Under the pieces are notes generated by a model that made no database searches, had not been told where the DNA came from, and was given only the letters and a program-made list of their open reading frames with translations. From a virus, in IMG/VR virus record IMGVR_UViG_3300017917_004441, positions 1 through 64,000 of that record: a stretch of DNA of 64,000 nucleotides. One strand, given 5' to 3'. Shown here in pieces: positions 6,737 to 15,763 of this stretch (the first letter of the stretch is position 1; each line of letters starts with the position of its first letter). The position numbers and the translations under genes were made by a program.

Positions 6737-8193
6737 TTTGAATTTACTATTTGGAACATCAATACTCTCTTATAAGTATCTTTCTCACCACTGGAATTCA
6801 CTTGAATGTCCACGTAGTATTGATTGGGAATCTTATCTCTTGTGTCAAATATGAAATAATACTCGTTTGGAGTTCTGTTAATTGGTGTCCAATCTTGGAC
6901 AATTACCTCTGTTTGACCCTCTCTGACATAAACACGATAGAAGGCTTCAATATTCTGAAGAACAAACTGTGAAGTATATGCCTTCTTAATCGTAACCATT
7001 ACCTTTCTTACATCAGTGTTGTATATCTTTTCATTTTGTTTGATACCACTGAAATCAAATCCGTAAAGGACAGGATCTTTAGATTGAATACCTATGGTAT
7101 AATAAGACGAGCTGTTCTGTAGAATAAAGTTGTTCTCAACATCAGGTAAAGCATTTCCATCTTTTACTAATGATGTCCAAACATCTGAGAACTGACATGG
7201 AGTTGAGAAACCTGTTAAAGGAGGGACCGATACCTCATAAACTCCTTTGGTTCTAAGACAAGTAGTCAATCCTGTTGCATATGGAATTGGAAGTCCATCA
7301 GGGTCAAGAATATCAACCACGGGATTACTATCCAAATTTACAAAGTCTCCATTAGCAAAGGCGTATAAATAAAGTTTGTTTGTTCTGTTCACAACAAAAG
7401 TGTTACGATCATCCTCAATCAAATCATCGTAATCTGTTTGTAAGAAAGGTTGATAGAATGTTTGAGTATGTCTTGTAAAATATCCTACTGAGTAGGTCTC
7501 AGTCAAACCTGTAATATTTTCAATCTCAGGTACATAAGCAATACCCCACCCCGTAGTTCCCGTTAATCCACTGAATAGAATTGCGTTTATTTCGTTTGTC
7601 ATGTCAAACTCAATGTCTTCATTACCAAACTCAAAATGTTTTCTGTCTACAATCGTAAGACCCGAATAGTTTAGTGATGAAGTTGGACTCAAGTTTCTAT
7701 TACTGTAGGTACCAGGTTCAGGCCAATCTGTTATGGTAGTAGTTTGATACCAGTTAGAAGGTCTTGTACTAAAAGCTCTGTTATTTGAAAACTGAGCAAT
7801 GGCTAAATCATCTACAAAATCATAGCCAACACCCTCATCCCATGTTTGTCCTGTCAAAGGAATACGATAAAGGACAAGATCAAATGATGTTGCTCTTCCT
7901 GAACCATCAGACGCGTTGGTGTTGAGTAACTCTTGATCAAAACTACTTGTGTTAGTCATGACCAAAGTGTGTGTCATACCTGATGTACAACCTGTAGCAA
8001 TTTCAGTTGTCGCTAATTTTTGTCTTAGTAAACCCAAGTCCAAATCAAAGATAAAACGTGTAAAACCATTTGGGGTTGATATGTTTAAACCTTGACCGAA
8101 AAATAATTGTGTCACGGGGTTTCTCCCCGTGTTCACAAAACTGTTGAACTCAATAGTATTGTTCTTGCTAAAATATGACCTGAGTATAGACAT
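6733..8193 (-). CDS. Probable baseplate/tail structural protein
   Basis: The protein has 486 residues, is beta-rich and Thr/Asn-rich, with no membrane segment. The middle part (about residues 270-345) looks like an Ig-like strand pattern (NKLYLYAFANGDFVNL ... VYEVSV). The C-terminal 100 residues read like a second beta-sandwich domain. It is first in line after a TATTTATA box 13 nt upstream and directly follows the OB-fold hub-like gene, so a baseplate or tail role is likely. No specific T4 homologue can be named from sequence alone. The C-terminus overlaps the next gene by 4 nt. Confidence 0.6.
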   Translation of the reverse strand: MSILRSYFSKNNTIEFNSFVNTGRNPVTQLFFGQGLNISTPNGFTRFIFDLDLGLLRQKLATTEIATGCTSGMTHTLVMTNTSSFDQELLNTNASDGSGRATSFDLVLYRIPLTGQTWDEGVGYDFVDDLAIAQFSNNRAFSTRPSNWYQTTTITDWPEPGTYSNRNLSPTSSLNYSGLTIVDRKHFEFGNEDIEFDMTNEINAILFSGLTGTTGWGIAYVPEIENITGLTETYSVGYFTRHTQTFYQPFLQTDYDDLIEDDRNTFVVNRTNKLYLYAFANGDFVNLDSNPVVDILDPDGLPIPYATGLTTCLRTKGVYEVSVPPLTGFSTPCQFSDVWTSLVKDGNALPDVENNFILQNSSSYYTIGIQSKDPVLYGFDFSGIKQNEKIYNTDVRKVMVTIKKAYTSQFVLQNIEAFYRVYVREGQTEVIVQDWTPINRTPNEYYFIFDTRDKIPNQYYVDIQVNSSGEKDTYKRVLMFQIVNSK

Positions 8194-8206
8194 TGATACT
8201 TTTAAA

Positions 8207-8214
8207 TATAAATA
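8207..8214 (-). promoter_or_regulatory. TATTTATA box before the gene starting at 8193
   Basis: Exact octamer on the minus strand (TATAAATA on plus), 13 nt before the ATG at 8193 and immediately after the stop of the preceding gene. Confidence 0.6.
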
Positions 8215-9717
8215 TCAATTCACACGAATATTTGTATTTAAGATTTTGTTCGCGGCATTTCGTATCTCAAACAATATTTGTTCGGATCTTACACCATCTA
8301 ATCCTACAGGTATAGGTGCTGCGCCAGGAACGGGGTGGACGTGTGTTATAAGGAATCTAACGATCAAATTCAGTAGGTCTAATAGTTCTTCCCCTCTGAC
8401 TGTAGATGATGTAAATGGAAGGATATTTTCCTGTATTTGTTGTTGAGTAAATCCATAAATTGAATTACTCAAATCTGTTTGTTTGTTTGACTTGTGCGAA
8501 AGTAAAAATATTTCAGTTCCACCAATCAAAACAGGTGTTGAAACTTCCTCTGTTACCTCTTTCGTGGTGATTTCTTGTAGATTTACCTTGATAGGTTTTC
8601 CTATTTGATCTTTGGTTCTTACCAATCCAAATTTGTAACTCGCAGGACCAAGTCCAGCATTCAATGTAATTGCATTCACAAACCTCAATCCATTGGAATA
8701 TTGTGTCGCTAGAATGGATGACGGAGAGTTTGGATCTATACCACCACTTTCTAAAATTGTCCTAACAGACGCTACTGGTCTATATGCAAATGGAAACTGA
8801 TCAGTAATTCTTGGACCATCGATAATTTTACCTGAGTTTACACCCTTGATGAAATTATTGATTTTTTCTACAGTCTGTTCAAATGTGAGACCGAAAAAGT
8901 CCTCATAATATTCAATATTGATGACGTTTGCCAAATCTGAGTCGTATTGGATACTATCAGTGAAAGTTGTATTCAAAGGCTTGAGACTATATAACCTAAT
9001 TTGACCTGTGAAAGCATTCTGCGTATTCTCCAAGTTTTGTACATCCCATTCAATTAACTTTTTGGTGGGCACATTTACTTCCTCTGTTTGAATTGAAAGT
9101 TTTTTTGGACCTTCATTTATCTTGGTGTTGAAACCTGATATTTGAATAAAAGACCTTCTGTCATTTGGAATTGGAAACCTTTTGATGTTCAAGTCATTGG
9201 TTTTTGCGGCTCTGAGTAATACGGTATCTTTCTTTACTACAACATCGGCAAAACCACGACCCAAAAGTGCGTTGTCACCAGGTTGTGGGAATATTCCAAA
9301 TGATTTGGAGTTTTTGAAACTACCATCATTGTTTTTGAGTCTCAACAAACCCTCAACTCTGTCACCTAAAGATGTAAATTTGTTTGATTCCTCAATGTTG
9401 GAATATGGTAAAGACATTGGGGATGGGAATGATCCTTGAACATAATAAACATCTTGGTAAGGATATTCATGGTTTTGATAAAAAAGATTTACTCGTTCTT
9501 TGGCTTCAGGTACCTGTGATATGAACTGAGGTAAAAGCGGTAAAACAACGAAAGGGTCTTTATCAGTCCAAGCGTCTTTTGGTTGGAAGGCAAAACCCTC
9601 TAACGTTGCACGAATATTTCTATCAAGAGGATGTGCTCTGATTCTACCCAAATTCATTGGGTCTTGATTGTCTATAACCTCTGCAGGATATATTATCTTA
9701 CTTGCTAAACTGCCCAT
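8215..9717 (-). CDS. gp5-like baseplate hub/spike protein (N-terminal OB-fold)
   Basis: The protein has 500 residues. Residues 8-33 (IYPAEVIDNQDPMNLGRIR) carry the hallmark of the gp5/VgrG OB-fold domain found at the top of contractile-tail spikes (VxDNxDPxxxGRIR). The rest is long, beta-rich and without a visible lysozyme domain, unlike T4 gp5 (575 residues with lysozyme). Near the C-terminus is a HVHPVPG segment of a kind seen in phage baseplate proteins. The start overlaps the small gene at 9698, so the operon is tightly coupled. The hub identification rests on the OB motif and context; the distal spike tip must be encoded elsewhere or in the C-terminal part. Confidence 0.65.
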   Translation of the reverse strand: MGSLASKIIYPAEVIDNQDPMNLGRIRAHPLDRNIRATLEGFAFQPKDAWTDKDPFVVLPLLPQFISQVPEAKERVNLFYQNHEYPYQDVYYVQGSFPSPMSLPYSNIEESNKFTSLGDRVEGLLRLKNNDGSFKNSKSFGIFPQPGDNALLGRGFADVVVKKDTVLLRAAKTNDLNIKRFPIPNDRRSFIQISGFNTKINEGPKKLSIQTEEVNVPTKKLIEWDVQNLENTQNAFTGQIRLYSLKPLNTTFTDSIQYDSDLANVINIEYYEDFFGLTFEQTVEKINNFIKGVNSGKIIDGPRITDQFPFAYRPVASVRTILESGGIDPNSPSSILATQYSNGLRFVNAITLNAGLGPASYKFGLVRTKDQIGKPIKVNLQEITTKEVTEEVSTPVLIGGTEIFLLSHKSNKQTDLSNSIYGFTQQQIQENILPFTSSTVRGEELLDLLNLIVRFLITHVHPVPGAAPIPVGLDGVRSEQILFEIRNAANKILNTNIRVN

Positions 9718-9925
9718 TTACCCTGTTTTCGTATTCTGTAAGAATTTTATTGTACAAACCTTCAATGTTGTCTAAATGGTTTGTTAGATCAATAATCATA
9801 GATTTTGTTTCGTTAAAATCGTCCGTTAAAAAATCCATGGCTTCCGACAAATCTTTGTTGGACGAGGAGTCAATATCTCTGATAATTGACTGTAATTGTT
9901 CCAATGTGAATTCTTTTTTTATCAT
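9698..9925 (-). CDS. Small coiled-coil protein in baseplate operon
   Basis: The 75-residue protein is strongly acidic and helical (SEAMDFLTDDFNETKSMI, then LTNHLDNIEGLYNKI). It overlaps both neighbours: an ATGA overlap with the 658-residue gene upstream and 20 nt with the hub gene downstream. That marks it as a translationally coupled member of the baseplate operon. Size and helicity would suit a baseplate assembly factor or chaperone, but no family is recognised. Confidence 0.65.
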   Translation of the reverse strand: MIKKEFTLEQLQSIIRDIDSSSNKDLSEAMDFLTDDFNETKSMIIDLTNHLDNIEGLYNKILTEYENRVNGQFSK

Positions 9926-11898
9926 GATGGTACTGAATCAAATCTTTCGGGCATCGTTATACCAATTGGTAATACTTTTAAGGCCGGAAGTATACCCTGA
10001 TTTCTTCCATTTTCAGTGCGTTCTGCTTCAACACCTGTAATTTGAGATTGAATTGATAAAAGCCAAAGGTTTGGACTACCATCTGGCATCGGTCCAGTTG
10101 GTATTCCTTTCTTTTGTAATTCTTCAATTACACTCAACATTGCTCTCGTGTCAGAAAATCCGGCTCTAAACTTGGCAAAAAACAATGCCGTTGCGGGTGT
10201 ATCGTATCTTGTACCCCTTAGTGATAATTGAATGAGATCCACAATTGAGTCAACAACGCTCTTACACTTTCTATAGTTAGGTATTACTTGAGTAACCAAA
10301 ATACCCAAACTCAGAAGTGATTTAGTTTGAAGAAGTCTCTTATTCTGAGCTTCTTTTCTTAGATTACGGATAATACCCCTCAATAATTTTCTTAGATCTC
10401 TTTTTATTATCTCCGTAAGAATTCTAGTAAATTCTGCACCAATTAGAGAGATAACCTCAACATTGAAAGTTTTGAATGTTTTCATAAAACTTTCTAAGTT
10501 GTAAACTTTGTTCAGTATAGAGTTTTGAATATTTTGTTGATCGTTCTCCAAAGCTTTTACCATAATCATCATTGGTAGTAAAACTTTTGGACTATAAATG
10601 GCGGCAATCAAGGCTTTGGGTAAATTGTCAATGATATCATCATCAATCGCCAATCCCAACTGAAATTTAGGTCCCAAAGTTTTGTCTTTTACTGACTCTA
10701 TAGCTTCGTTTAGAATTCTAGTGTTTTCTGCGACATTATCATCATCAACAAATAACATTTGATTCAAAGTATTTTGTACTTCGTTACTGTTGTAAGGTTG
10801 TTTAATCGTGGTACAATCCAAATACTCAAAAACACCTTGTTTGATAAGTGATATCTCAGATTCAATTTGTCTTAGATCAATATCAGTTAGTTCAAAAAAA
10901 GACTCTTCAATACCATCCAAAGGGGCTACTTTAGCAATACCACTCACGTCAATTTCTTCTCTTGCATCAAAACACAATCCCAAAATCCTTGCAATAATTT
11001 TGTCAAAATATCCGTTATCTTGAATGGAATCAACACCAGCATTTACTTGAATTGAAACGTGCCCAAACAGGTATTGAAATAACTGAATGTATATGTTTTT
11101 TGTGTCAACAATTCTGATTGTCTTTAGATAGTCAGTTATAAACTGTCCGACTAAGTTTTGGCTTTGTGTAAGACTACTATCTTGTCTATTCTTCAGAGAA
11201 ACTTTGTAGAAACTTCCAGTGTTACCGGCACCGTCTTGTGTTACATATTCAAAGTCAAATAAAGGTTGTTTTGATTTTCCCAAATAACTTTGCCCATATT
11301 GTGATTGATAAGACAAGTTGGAATTTTGTGTTCGTTCGTACAGTTCCTTATTCATAGGGAACGGATCGTTCTGAATCGTAATAGTATTTGATTCATAGAA
11401 AAAGGCTGTAATAGGATTTGAGGGGGGTTCTTTTAGTAACCCAAATAAATCTATTGAGGATACAGGAATGTAAATTCCCGAGGTGTTATTCAAAACTGCA
11501 TTATCGTAGGTCTGCTCTTGAGAACATCCCAACTCCTTCAACATTTGATCGGCAATTATTTGGGGTATCTTGCTTTTGATTTCGTTCAGAGCTTCGGAAA
11601 AGGAGTCTTTCACAAAATTTGACATACTTGTTGTGGTGTCTCCCGATCTTATTTCGTTTGAAATAAGTTTTGCTATTTGTAATAGTTTTTTTGTTTGACT
11701 GTTAGGTTGTCTTTGATACCTCTTTTTTTGTTTAGCTAAGTCAGTAGCTGGACTTACCGTATCAACTACATTTTCTTCTAATGATGATTGTTGTTGGTTA
11801 GTAAGTAACGGAGTAGCCGAACTTATCTCATTGAACGTGTCAATTGCTTTGAGATTGGCTGTAAGAAAATCATATTGTTCATTGAGATCAATTGCCAT
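9922..11898 (-). CDS. Large probable baseplate or tail protein, unknown fold
   Basis: The protein has 658 residues. The N-terminal 100 residues are Gln/Ser/Thr-rich and likely flexible. The middle has a few hydrophobic stretches, and residues about 480-560 are helical and basic (EIIKRDLRKLLRGIIRNLRK). The C-terminus reads as a small domain with GIPTGPMPDGSPNLWLLS. There is no signal peptide and no recognised enzyme motif. Position between the small gene at 11903 and the coiled-coil and hub genes, with an ATGA junction downstream, points to a structural tail or baseplate role, but the family could not be named. Confidence 0.6.
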   Translation of the reverse strand: MAIDLNEQYDFLTANLKAIDTFNEISSATPLLTNQQQSSLEENVVDTVSPATDLAKQKKRYQRQPNSQTKKLLQIAKLISNEIRSGDTTTSMSNFVKDSFSEALNEIKSKIPQIIADQMLKELGCSQEQTYDNAVLNNTSGIYIPVSSIDLFGLLKEPPSNPITAFFYESNTITIQNDPFPMNKELYERTQNSNLSYQSQYGQSYLGKSKQPLFDFEYVTQDGAGNTGSFYKVSLKNRQDSSLTQSQNLVGQFITDYLKTIRIVDTKNIYIQLFQYLFGHVSIQVNAGVDSIQDNGYFDKIIARILGLCFDAREEIDVSGIAKVAPLDGIEESFFELTDIDLRQIESEISLIKQGVFEYLDCTTIKQPYNSNEVQNTLNQMLFVDDDNVAENTRILNEAIESVKDKTLGPKFQLGLAIDDDIIDNLPKALIAAIYSPKVLLPMMIMVKALENDQQNIQNSILNKVYNLESFMKTFKTFNVEVISLIGAEFTRILTEIIKRDLRKLLRGIIRNLRKEAQNKRLLQTKSLLSLGILVTQVIPNYRKCKSVVDSIVDLIQLSLRGTRYDTPATALFFAKFRAGFSDTRAMLSVIEELQKKGIPTGPMPDGSPNLWLLSIQSQITGVEAERTENGRNQGILPALKVLPIGITMPERFDSVPS

Positions 11899-11902
11899 CC
11901 CA

Positions 11903-12271
11903 TCACATTTTATATTTGTTATTTGATTCTACAGATTCAAGATCTTTTTGTATCAATGACTGTAGCATTTCATCATCAATATCTGTAAGATTCATATTAT
12001 CCTCATTGACTTGTGACTTTTCCCAAATAGAAGATTGTAATTTGGCTAAGGTCAACTTTTTTTCTACAACGTCATTGATAATCTTTTGTTGTTTTTCTAA
12101 CACAGGACCAATCTCTCTCATGTCTTGTGGATCCTTCAGAAGGGCTAACATCTTATTTTGTACTCTAAGAGCAGTTGATCTTTGTTCAACAAGTTCATTG
12201 TAAACTTCTTGAAGTAATGAAAGTATAGAATCTTTACTAAGATTTATCTCTTTTTTCTTCGGTCTTGACAT
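11903..12271 (-). CDS. Small helical protein in baseplate operon
   Basis: The protein has 122 residues from ATG at 12271 (MSRPKKKEINLSKDS). A TTG at 12301 would place the start upstream of the promoter box and is rejected. The N-terminus is basic; the body is helical with heptad-like spacing (LLQEVYNELVEQRST, then VLEKQQKIINDVVEKK), so a coiled coil is likely. It precedes the 658-residue gene by 4 nt. The role is unknown; a small assembly or scaffolding factor is one possibility. Confidence 0.65.
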   Translation of the reverse strand: MSRPKKKEINLSKDSILSLLQEVYNELVEQRSTALRVQNKMLALLKDPQDMREIGPVLEKQQKIINDVVEKKLTLAKLQSSIWEKSQVNEDNMNLTDIDDEMLQSLIQKDLESVESNNKYKM

Positions 12272-12274
12272 ACC

Positions 12275-12282
12275 TATAAATA
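12275..12282 (-). promoter_or_regulatory. TATTTATA box before the gene starting at 12271
   Basis: Exact octamer on the minus strand, 3 nt before the ATG at 12271. The spacing equals that of the leaderless gene at 5682, implying transcription starts at or next to the ATG. It separates the sigma factor gene from the baseplate operon. Confidence 0.55.
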
Positions 12283-12297
12283 CTTTGGTATCAAAAA

Positions 12298-13038
12298 TCA
12301 ATCAATCATGTCATTTATAAGTGTGAAATACAATTTCTTGTATTTTTTCATAGCACTTCTAATTTCTTTAGTTGATAAATTGGTCATCTCTCTAATTGAT
12401 AGAAGGATGATGTTTTTATTGAATTTATTATTATCGGTTCCCATGAATATTGTTTTGTAATTTTCAAACAACTCCATCAAGGCAATACCAAGTTTTCTTT
12501 CATTTGAATTCAGGTTTTCAGAATCCAAAGTTTGTTTGAGTTGTTTTATGAATTCCAATATGACAGTATCCGCATCTGTTTTTTCATGTTCAATATAATA
12601 AATCATATCAGGTCTTGATTCTAACTGAGATGTGATGTCTTCGTAAGAAATCTTTCGGTTAGTTTCCTTCTGATCTTTGATTATTTGACCCATCAAATAA
12701 TTTTTACAAATGGTTCCAAAATATGAATATGCTTTTTTGTTTTTGTCAGGTTTGAACTTGTCTACCTTGGTCATCAAAAAAGAGTGTGTATCTGTATGAA
12801 TATCCGAAAAATCCATGTCCTTTCTGTATAATTTATATCTTCTAATAATTGAAGATATCATCTTATCCAAAGGACCTCTCAGGAACTCATTGTAAATCTT
12901 ATTTTTTTCTTCAAAAGTTGTGGCTGTGAGATATAATCTTACAGCGTTTTCTTCCGCAACATCAAAATAGTTTGTTTGTGTTGGTTTTCTCCCTCTTTTT
13001 AGAGTTGTGGAAGTAGTGGTTGTTGAAGAGAACGACAT
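12298..13038 (-). CDS. gp55-like late transcription sigma factor
   Basis: The protein has 246 residues. Residues about 55-120 match sigma-70 region 2 in its phage form: a helix (KMISSIIRRYKLYRKDM), an acidic stretch with DTHSFLMTKVDKF, then KKAYSYFGTICKNYLMGQII, closely paralleling the FAYYTQTITNSF segment of T4 gp55. Region 2 contacts the RNA polymerase clamp and the -10 element. The Ser/Thr-rich N-terminus (1-14) and a C-terminal helical region are phage-specific. No region 4 is evident, as in gp55, which needs a sliding-clamp coactivator. The gene shares a TAATG junction with the glycosyltransferase upstream. It is the natural candidate to read the TATTTATA boxes (inference). Confidence 0.75.
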   Translation of the reverse strand: MSFSSTTTTSTTLKRGRKPTQTNYFDVAEENAVRLYLTATTFEEKNKIYNEFLRGPLDKMISSIIRRYKLYRKDMDFSDIHTDTHSFLMTKVDKFKPDKNKKAYSYFGTICKNYLMGQIIKDQKETNRKISYEDITSQLESRPDMIYYIEHEKTDADTVILEFIKQLKQTLDSENLNSNERKLGIALMELFENYKTIFMGTDNNKFNKNIILLSIREMTNLSTKEIRSAMKKYKKLYFTLINDMID

Positions 13039-13844
13039 TAAGCATTTTCTACTTCATACTTTATGTTTCTGTCTTCGGTGAAAAAATACTCTTTCTTCGC
13101 GGTAGAAATCCAAAACTTTACTTCACTCTCGGTCATGACATCAGAACCATTTTTGTAGTTCCAAAAAATGGATCCTTCTCTTAGTGTAGTGTGTTTGTAA
13201 CCTAACTTCGGTATAGTCATAATACGAAGTGAGTTGTAAGTCATTCTAAGAAGGAATTCGTAAACAAATGTAAGTTTCATAGAAGGTTTGAATGAGCCAA
13301 ATTCTGTCAATCTCTCTTTTTTAATAATCATACCTGATGTTTGGAAGTTTTGGTAACTCAACAATGTTTCATGGGTTAGGAATCCCATCTCTTGAGTAAA
13401 GTTGGCGGCAAATGTGGCTTCGTTAGTAAACCCAACAAAAGTACCTTTTTCATCAACATCAACCACAATTGGTAAGAATGCGTCAATTTCAGGGTAATGT
13501 TCCATGTACGTTTTTACATTTTCAAACCAAATGTTCGCGTACTCATCATCAAATTCAAAAAACGATACCCAACTAGATGATGCACTTTCAATTCCAAGAT
13601 TCATTTGTGTTTGAAAGTTTGCCTCACCTTCAAAGGGTACGAGTTTTACGTTCAATCCATCAAAATCTGTGGTATTCAATTTATTTACAAGGGTTTCTTC
13701 TAAAGTGTGTACGATGACAAGTTCGGAGAAACCAACTTTTTGACTTTTCAGTGATAAGATACAACGATCAAAATACTCACTAAAGTCTCGTGCTAAACCT
13801 GATTTTATAGGTAGAATTACGGATAGGTCTAAATTATTTTCCAT
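13038..13844 (-). CDS. Family 2-like (GT-A) glycosyltransferase
   Basis: The protein has 268 residues. The N-terminus reads DLSVILPIKSGLAR, the first strand of a GT-A fold. Around residue 117 FFEFDDEY is the likely acidic metal-binding motif (DxD-like). The remainder contains aromatic and charged residues typical of acceptor-binding segments. GT2 enzymes transfer a sugar from an NDP-sugar to a glycan or protein; the acceptor cannot be told from sequence. It is the last glycosyltransferase of the minus-strand island and joins the sigma gene by TAATG. Confidence 0.75.
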   Translation of the reverse strand: MENNLDLSVILPIKSGLARDFSEYFDRCILSLKSQKVGFSELVIVHTLEETLVNKLNTTDFDGLNVKLVPFEGEANFQTQMNLGIESASSSWVSFFEFDDEYANIWFENVKTYMEHYPEIDAFLPIVVDVDEKGTFVGFTNEATFAANFTQEMGFLTHETLLSYQNFQTSGMIIKKERLTEFGSFKPSMKLTFVYEFLLRMTYNSLRIMTIPKLGYKHTTLREGSIFWNYKNGSDVMTESEVKFWISTAKKEYFFTEDRNIKYEVENA

Positions 13845-13847
13845 TTT

Positions 13848-14900
13848 TTATACTGTTTCTGGATTCAATTGAGCTTCAAAAGCTTCTTTACGTTTATTTG
13901 AAAAGTCTGAGAAAATCTCTAAAACTTTGTTTTGGAATTTTTCTTTGTCTGAGTACTTTTCTGCGGTGTTTGCTGCTTCAACATACAATTCTTTAAGAAT
14001 ATTATCTTCTAACCAAGTTTGAATTAAGTCGGCAATAATGTCAACCATCATAATTTGGTTATCAACCCAAATACCATTTTTTTCTTCTAACCATTCGGGT
14101 TTAAGATTTGGTTTCAGACCCAAAACAGGAATTCCGACTTTCATACATTCTAATGGGAATGTACCAAATCCTGAGGTTGGATCAATCCAAACCCCCAAGA
14201 ATGCGTCTTGTAGTGCACTTGAGAACTCATCCATAGACACACCACGTAGATCTCTAAAAGTGAAGAATCGGTATTGAGGGTATCTTAGGTAAAATTGTTT
14301 GATCAAGTTGATTCCATCACGTTGATCACGAGTGTGTACAGCAATAATTGGTTTTGCAGGATACTTCTGTTTTTCAAATTTTTCAGAAATTACAGGAGGT
14401 ATTACGTCAATACTAACTCTTTTCATCAATCTTTCAATCTGAGCTTTTTGAGTCTCAGATGTTGTGATACATTTGTAAAAACCTAATTGTCCCCATGAAG
14501 TACCTGGTGTAAGTGTTTCCAAAACATGATCGTAAGCCTGAGTGATAACAATTTTACCACAAGGTAGGTTTTTGATTTGTTCCATGATGAAACCGAAAAT
14601 TTCAGGAACCACCATAATATCTTCAGGTGCAACCTCAAGATTTGTACCCTCAATACACTGATGTGTGAGTTCGTCATATTTTAGATCACTCCACTCAGAA
14701 ATTTTGGTGAAATCAGGTTTTTCATGTAACATAATTACTGTATATCCTTCCTTGTGTAGGGTGTAGGCCATGTCATAAAGATAGATCAGAGATGCTTTTG
14801 CATTTCCACGAGTATCTTGAACAAAGAAAAATATTTTATTTTTCTTATTCTCAATTCTTTCAATAGATTGAGAAATTTTTTCTTTTAATTCTGTATCCAT
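13848..14900 (-). CDS. GT-B fold glycosyltransferase
   Basis: The protein has 350 residues from ATG at 14900; an upstream in-frame TTG at 14918 is less likely. The C-terminal half carries the nucleotide-sugar site of GT-B enzymes: LGVWIDPTSGFGTFPLECMK, with Glu in the ExMxxGxPV pattern (ECMKVGIPVLG). The N-terminal half has alternating beta strands with KNKIFFFVQDTRGNAKASL, resembling the acceptor domain. The nearest functional class is GT4-like, but the exact donor is unknown. It lies 3 nt from the next glycosyltransferase. Confidence 0.7.
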   Translation of the reverse strand: MDTELKEKISQSIERIENKKNKIFFFVQDTRGNAKASLIYLYDMAYTLHKEGYTVIMLHEKPDFTKISEWSDLKYDELTHQCIEGTNLEVAPEDIMVVPEIFGFIMEQIKNLPCGKIVITQAYDHVLETLTPGTSWGQLGFYKCITTSETQKAQIERLMKRVSIDVIPPVISEKFEKQKYPAKPIIAVHTRDQRDGINLIKQFYLRYPQYRFFTFRDLRGVSMDEFSSALQDAFLGVWIDPTSGFGTFPLECMKVGIPVLGLKPNLKPEWLEEKNGIWVDNQIMMVDIIADLIQTWLEDNILKELYVEAANTAEKYSDKEKFQNKVLEIFSDFSNKRKEAFEAQLNPETV

Positions 14901-14904
14901 TTTT

Positions 14905-15171
14905 TTATAGTTTTTCAATTAATTTATACCTCAACAAAGTGTTCCAAGCCAATTTGAATGGTATATTTAGTTTTTCGGCTCCTTTAGTACCTAATTTATC
15001 GTCAACATCCTCTGTTTCAGAAAAAACGACATCAATCATAATTTTTATCATTTCGTATTTGATTACAGAAATGTGTTGATTCTCCGTCTGACCTGATTCA
15101 GGTTCTAAATTGACAAATTTGTCAATATTTGGTAAGTTAAGGTGGTAATTTTCACCAAATACTTCTATCAT
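14905..15171 (-). CDS. Small protein of unknown function
   Basis: The 88-residue protein is acidic at the N-terminus and helical (IKYEMIKIMIDVVFSETEDV), with a C-terminal segment FKLAWNTLLRYKLIEKL. It sits one base after the HAD-like gene at 15173 and 4 nt before the glycosyltransferase start at 14900, so it is surely in the same operon. No family is recognised. The C-terminal helix is hydrophobic-basic rather than a clear membrane span. Confidence 0.6.
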   Translation of the reverse strand: MIEVFGENYHLNLPNIDKFVNLEPESGQTENQHISVIKYEMIKIMIDVVFSETEDVDDKLGTKGAEKLNIPFKLAWNTLLRYKLIEKL

Positions 15172-15172
15172 C

Positions 15173-15763
15173 TTATATTATTTGTTTCAACGTTGATTCT
15201 AACTCTTTCAAATTAGTTATTGTATGATTTACATCAATATTTGAATTATAAGTTCTTTCGTATTTTATTGTAGGTTTGATATCACTATTACCTAATAAAT
15301 TTGGTGAAGCCGCGATCAATATATCAAACTCATTCCAAATATTATCCAAGGTTTTTTTGTTGAAGAAAAGGACTTTGTCAACATCACAACCAAATTTAGA
15401 AATAAAAAATAGAGTTGCAGGTTTTGTCTTACCAATTTGTTCGGATATCAAAACCCACTCTATTTCATTTTGATATGTTATTTGAAGATCTTTAAGATCC
15501 ATAAAGGTTGTCAACTCAGTTGAGGGTGAGTGTCCAAAAATTTCCATCGCAAATTCCTCAAAAACAAACGTGAAGTACTCATCTTCGGTTTTGAACACGA
15601 AGTGGTTTCTGAAATCTTTAGTATCGTATGGTTTTTTTATTTCAAATTTGAAATCCTCATCAACTAACTCAAGTTCATCTATCAAATACTTTTGATAAAT
15701 TTGCTCTAGCTTAGTAAAAGTGTCCCTCAAGACACCATCTATTTCTATAGCGACACGTTTCAT
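15173..15763 (-). CDS. HAD-superfamily-like phosphatase or nucleotidase
   Basis: The protein has 196 residues. The N-terminus (VAIEIDGVLRDTF) resembles HAD motif I with the first Asp replaced by Glu (E-I-D rather than D-x-D), so catalysis is uncertain. Later strands include EWVLISEQIGKTKPATLFFI (motif II/III region, Lys about 117) and DILIAASPNLL. It resembles 5'(3')-deoxyribonucleotidase-type proteins in phages. The Asp-to-Glu change suggests altered activity, or a sensing rather than catalytic role. The stop codon lies one nucleotide from the next gene's start. Confidence 0.6.
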   Translation of the reverse strand: MKRVAIEIDGVLRDTFTKLEQIYQKYLIDELELVDEDFKFEIKKPYDTKDFRNHFVFKTEDEYFTFVFEEFAMEIFGHSPSTELTTFMDLKDLQITYQNEIEWVLISEQIGKTKPATLFFISKFGCDVDKVLFFNKKTLDNIWNEFDILIAASPNLLGNSDIKPTIKYERTYNSNIDVNHTITNLKELESTLKQII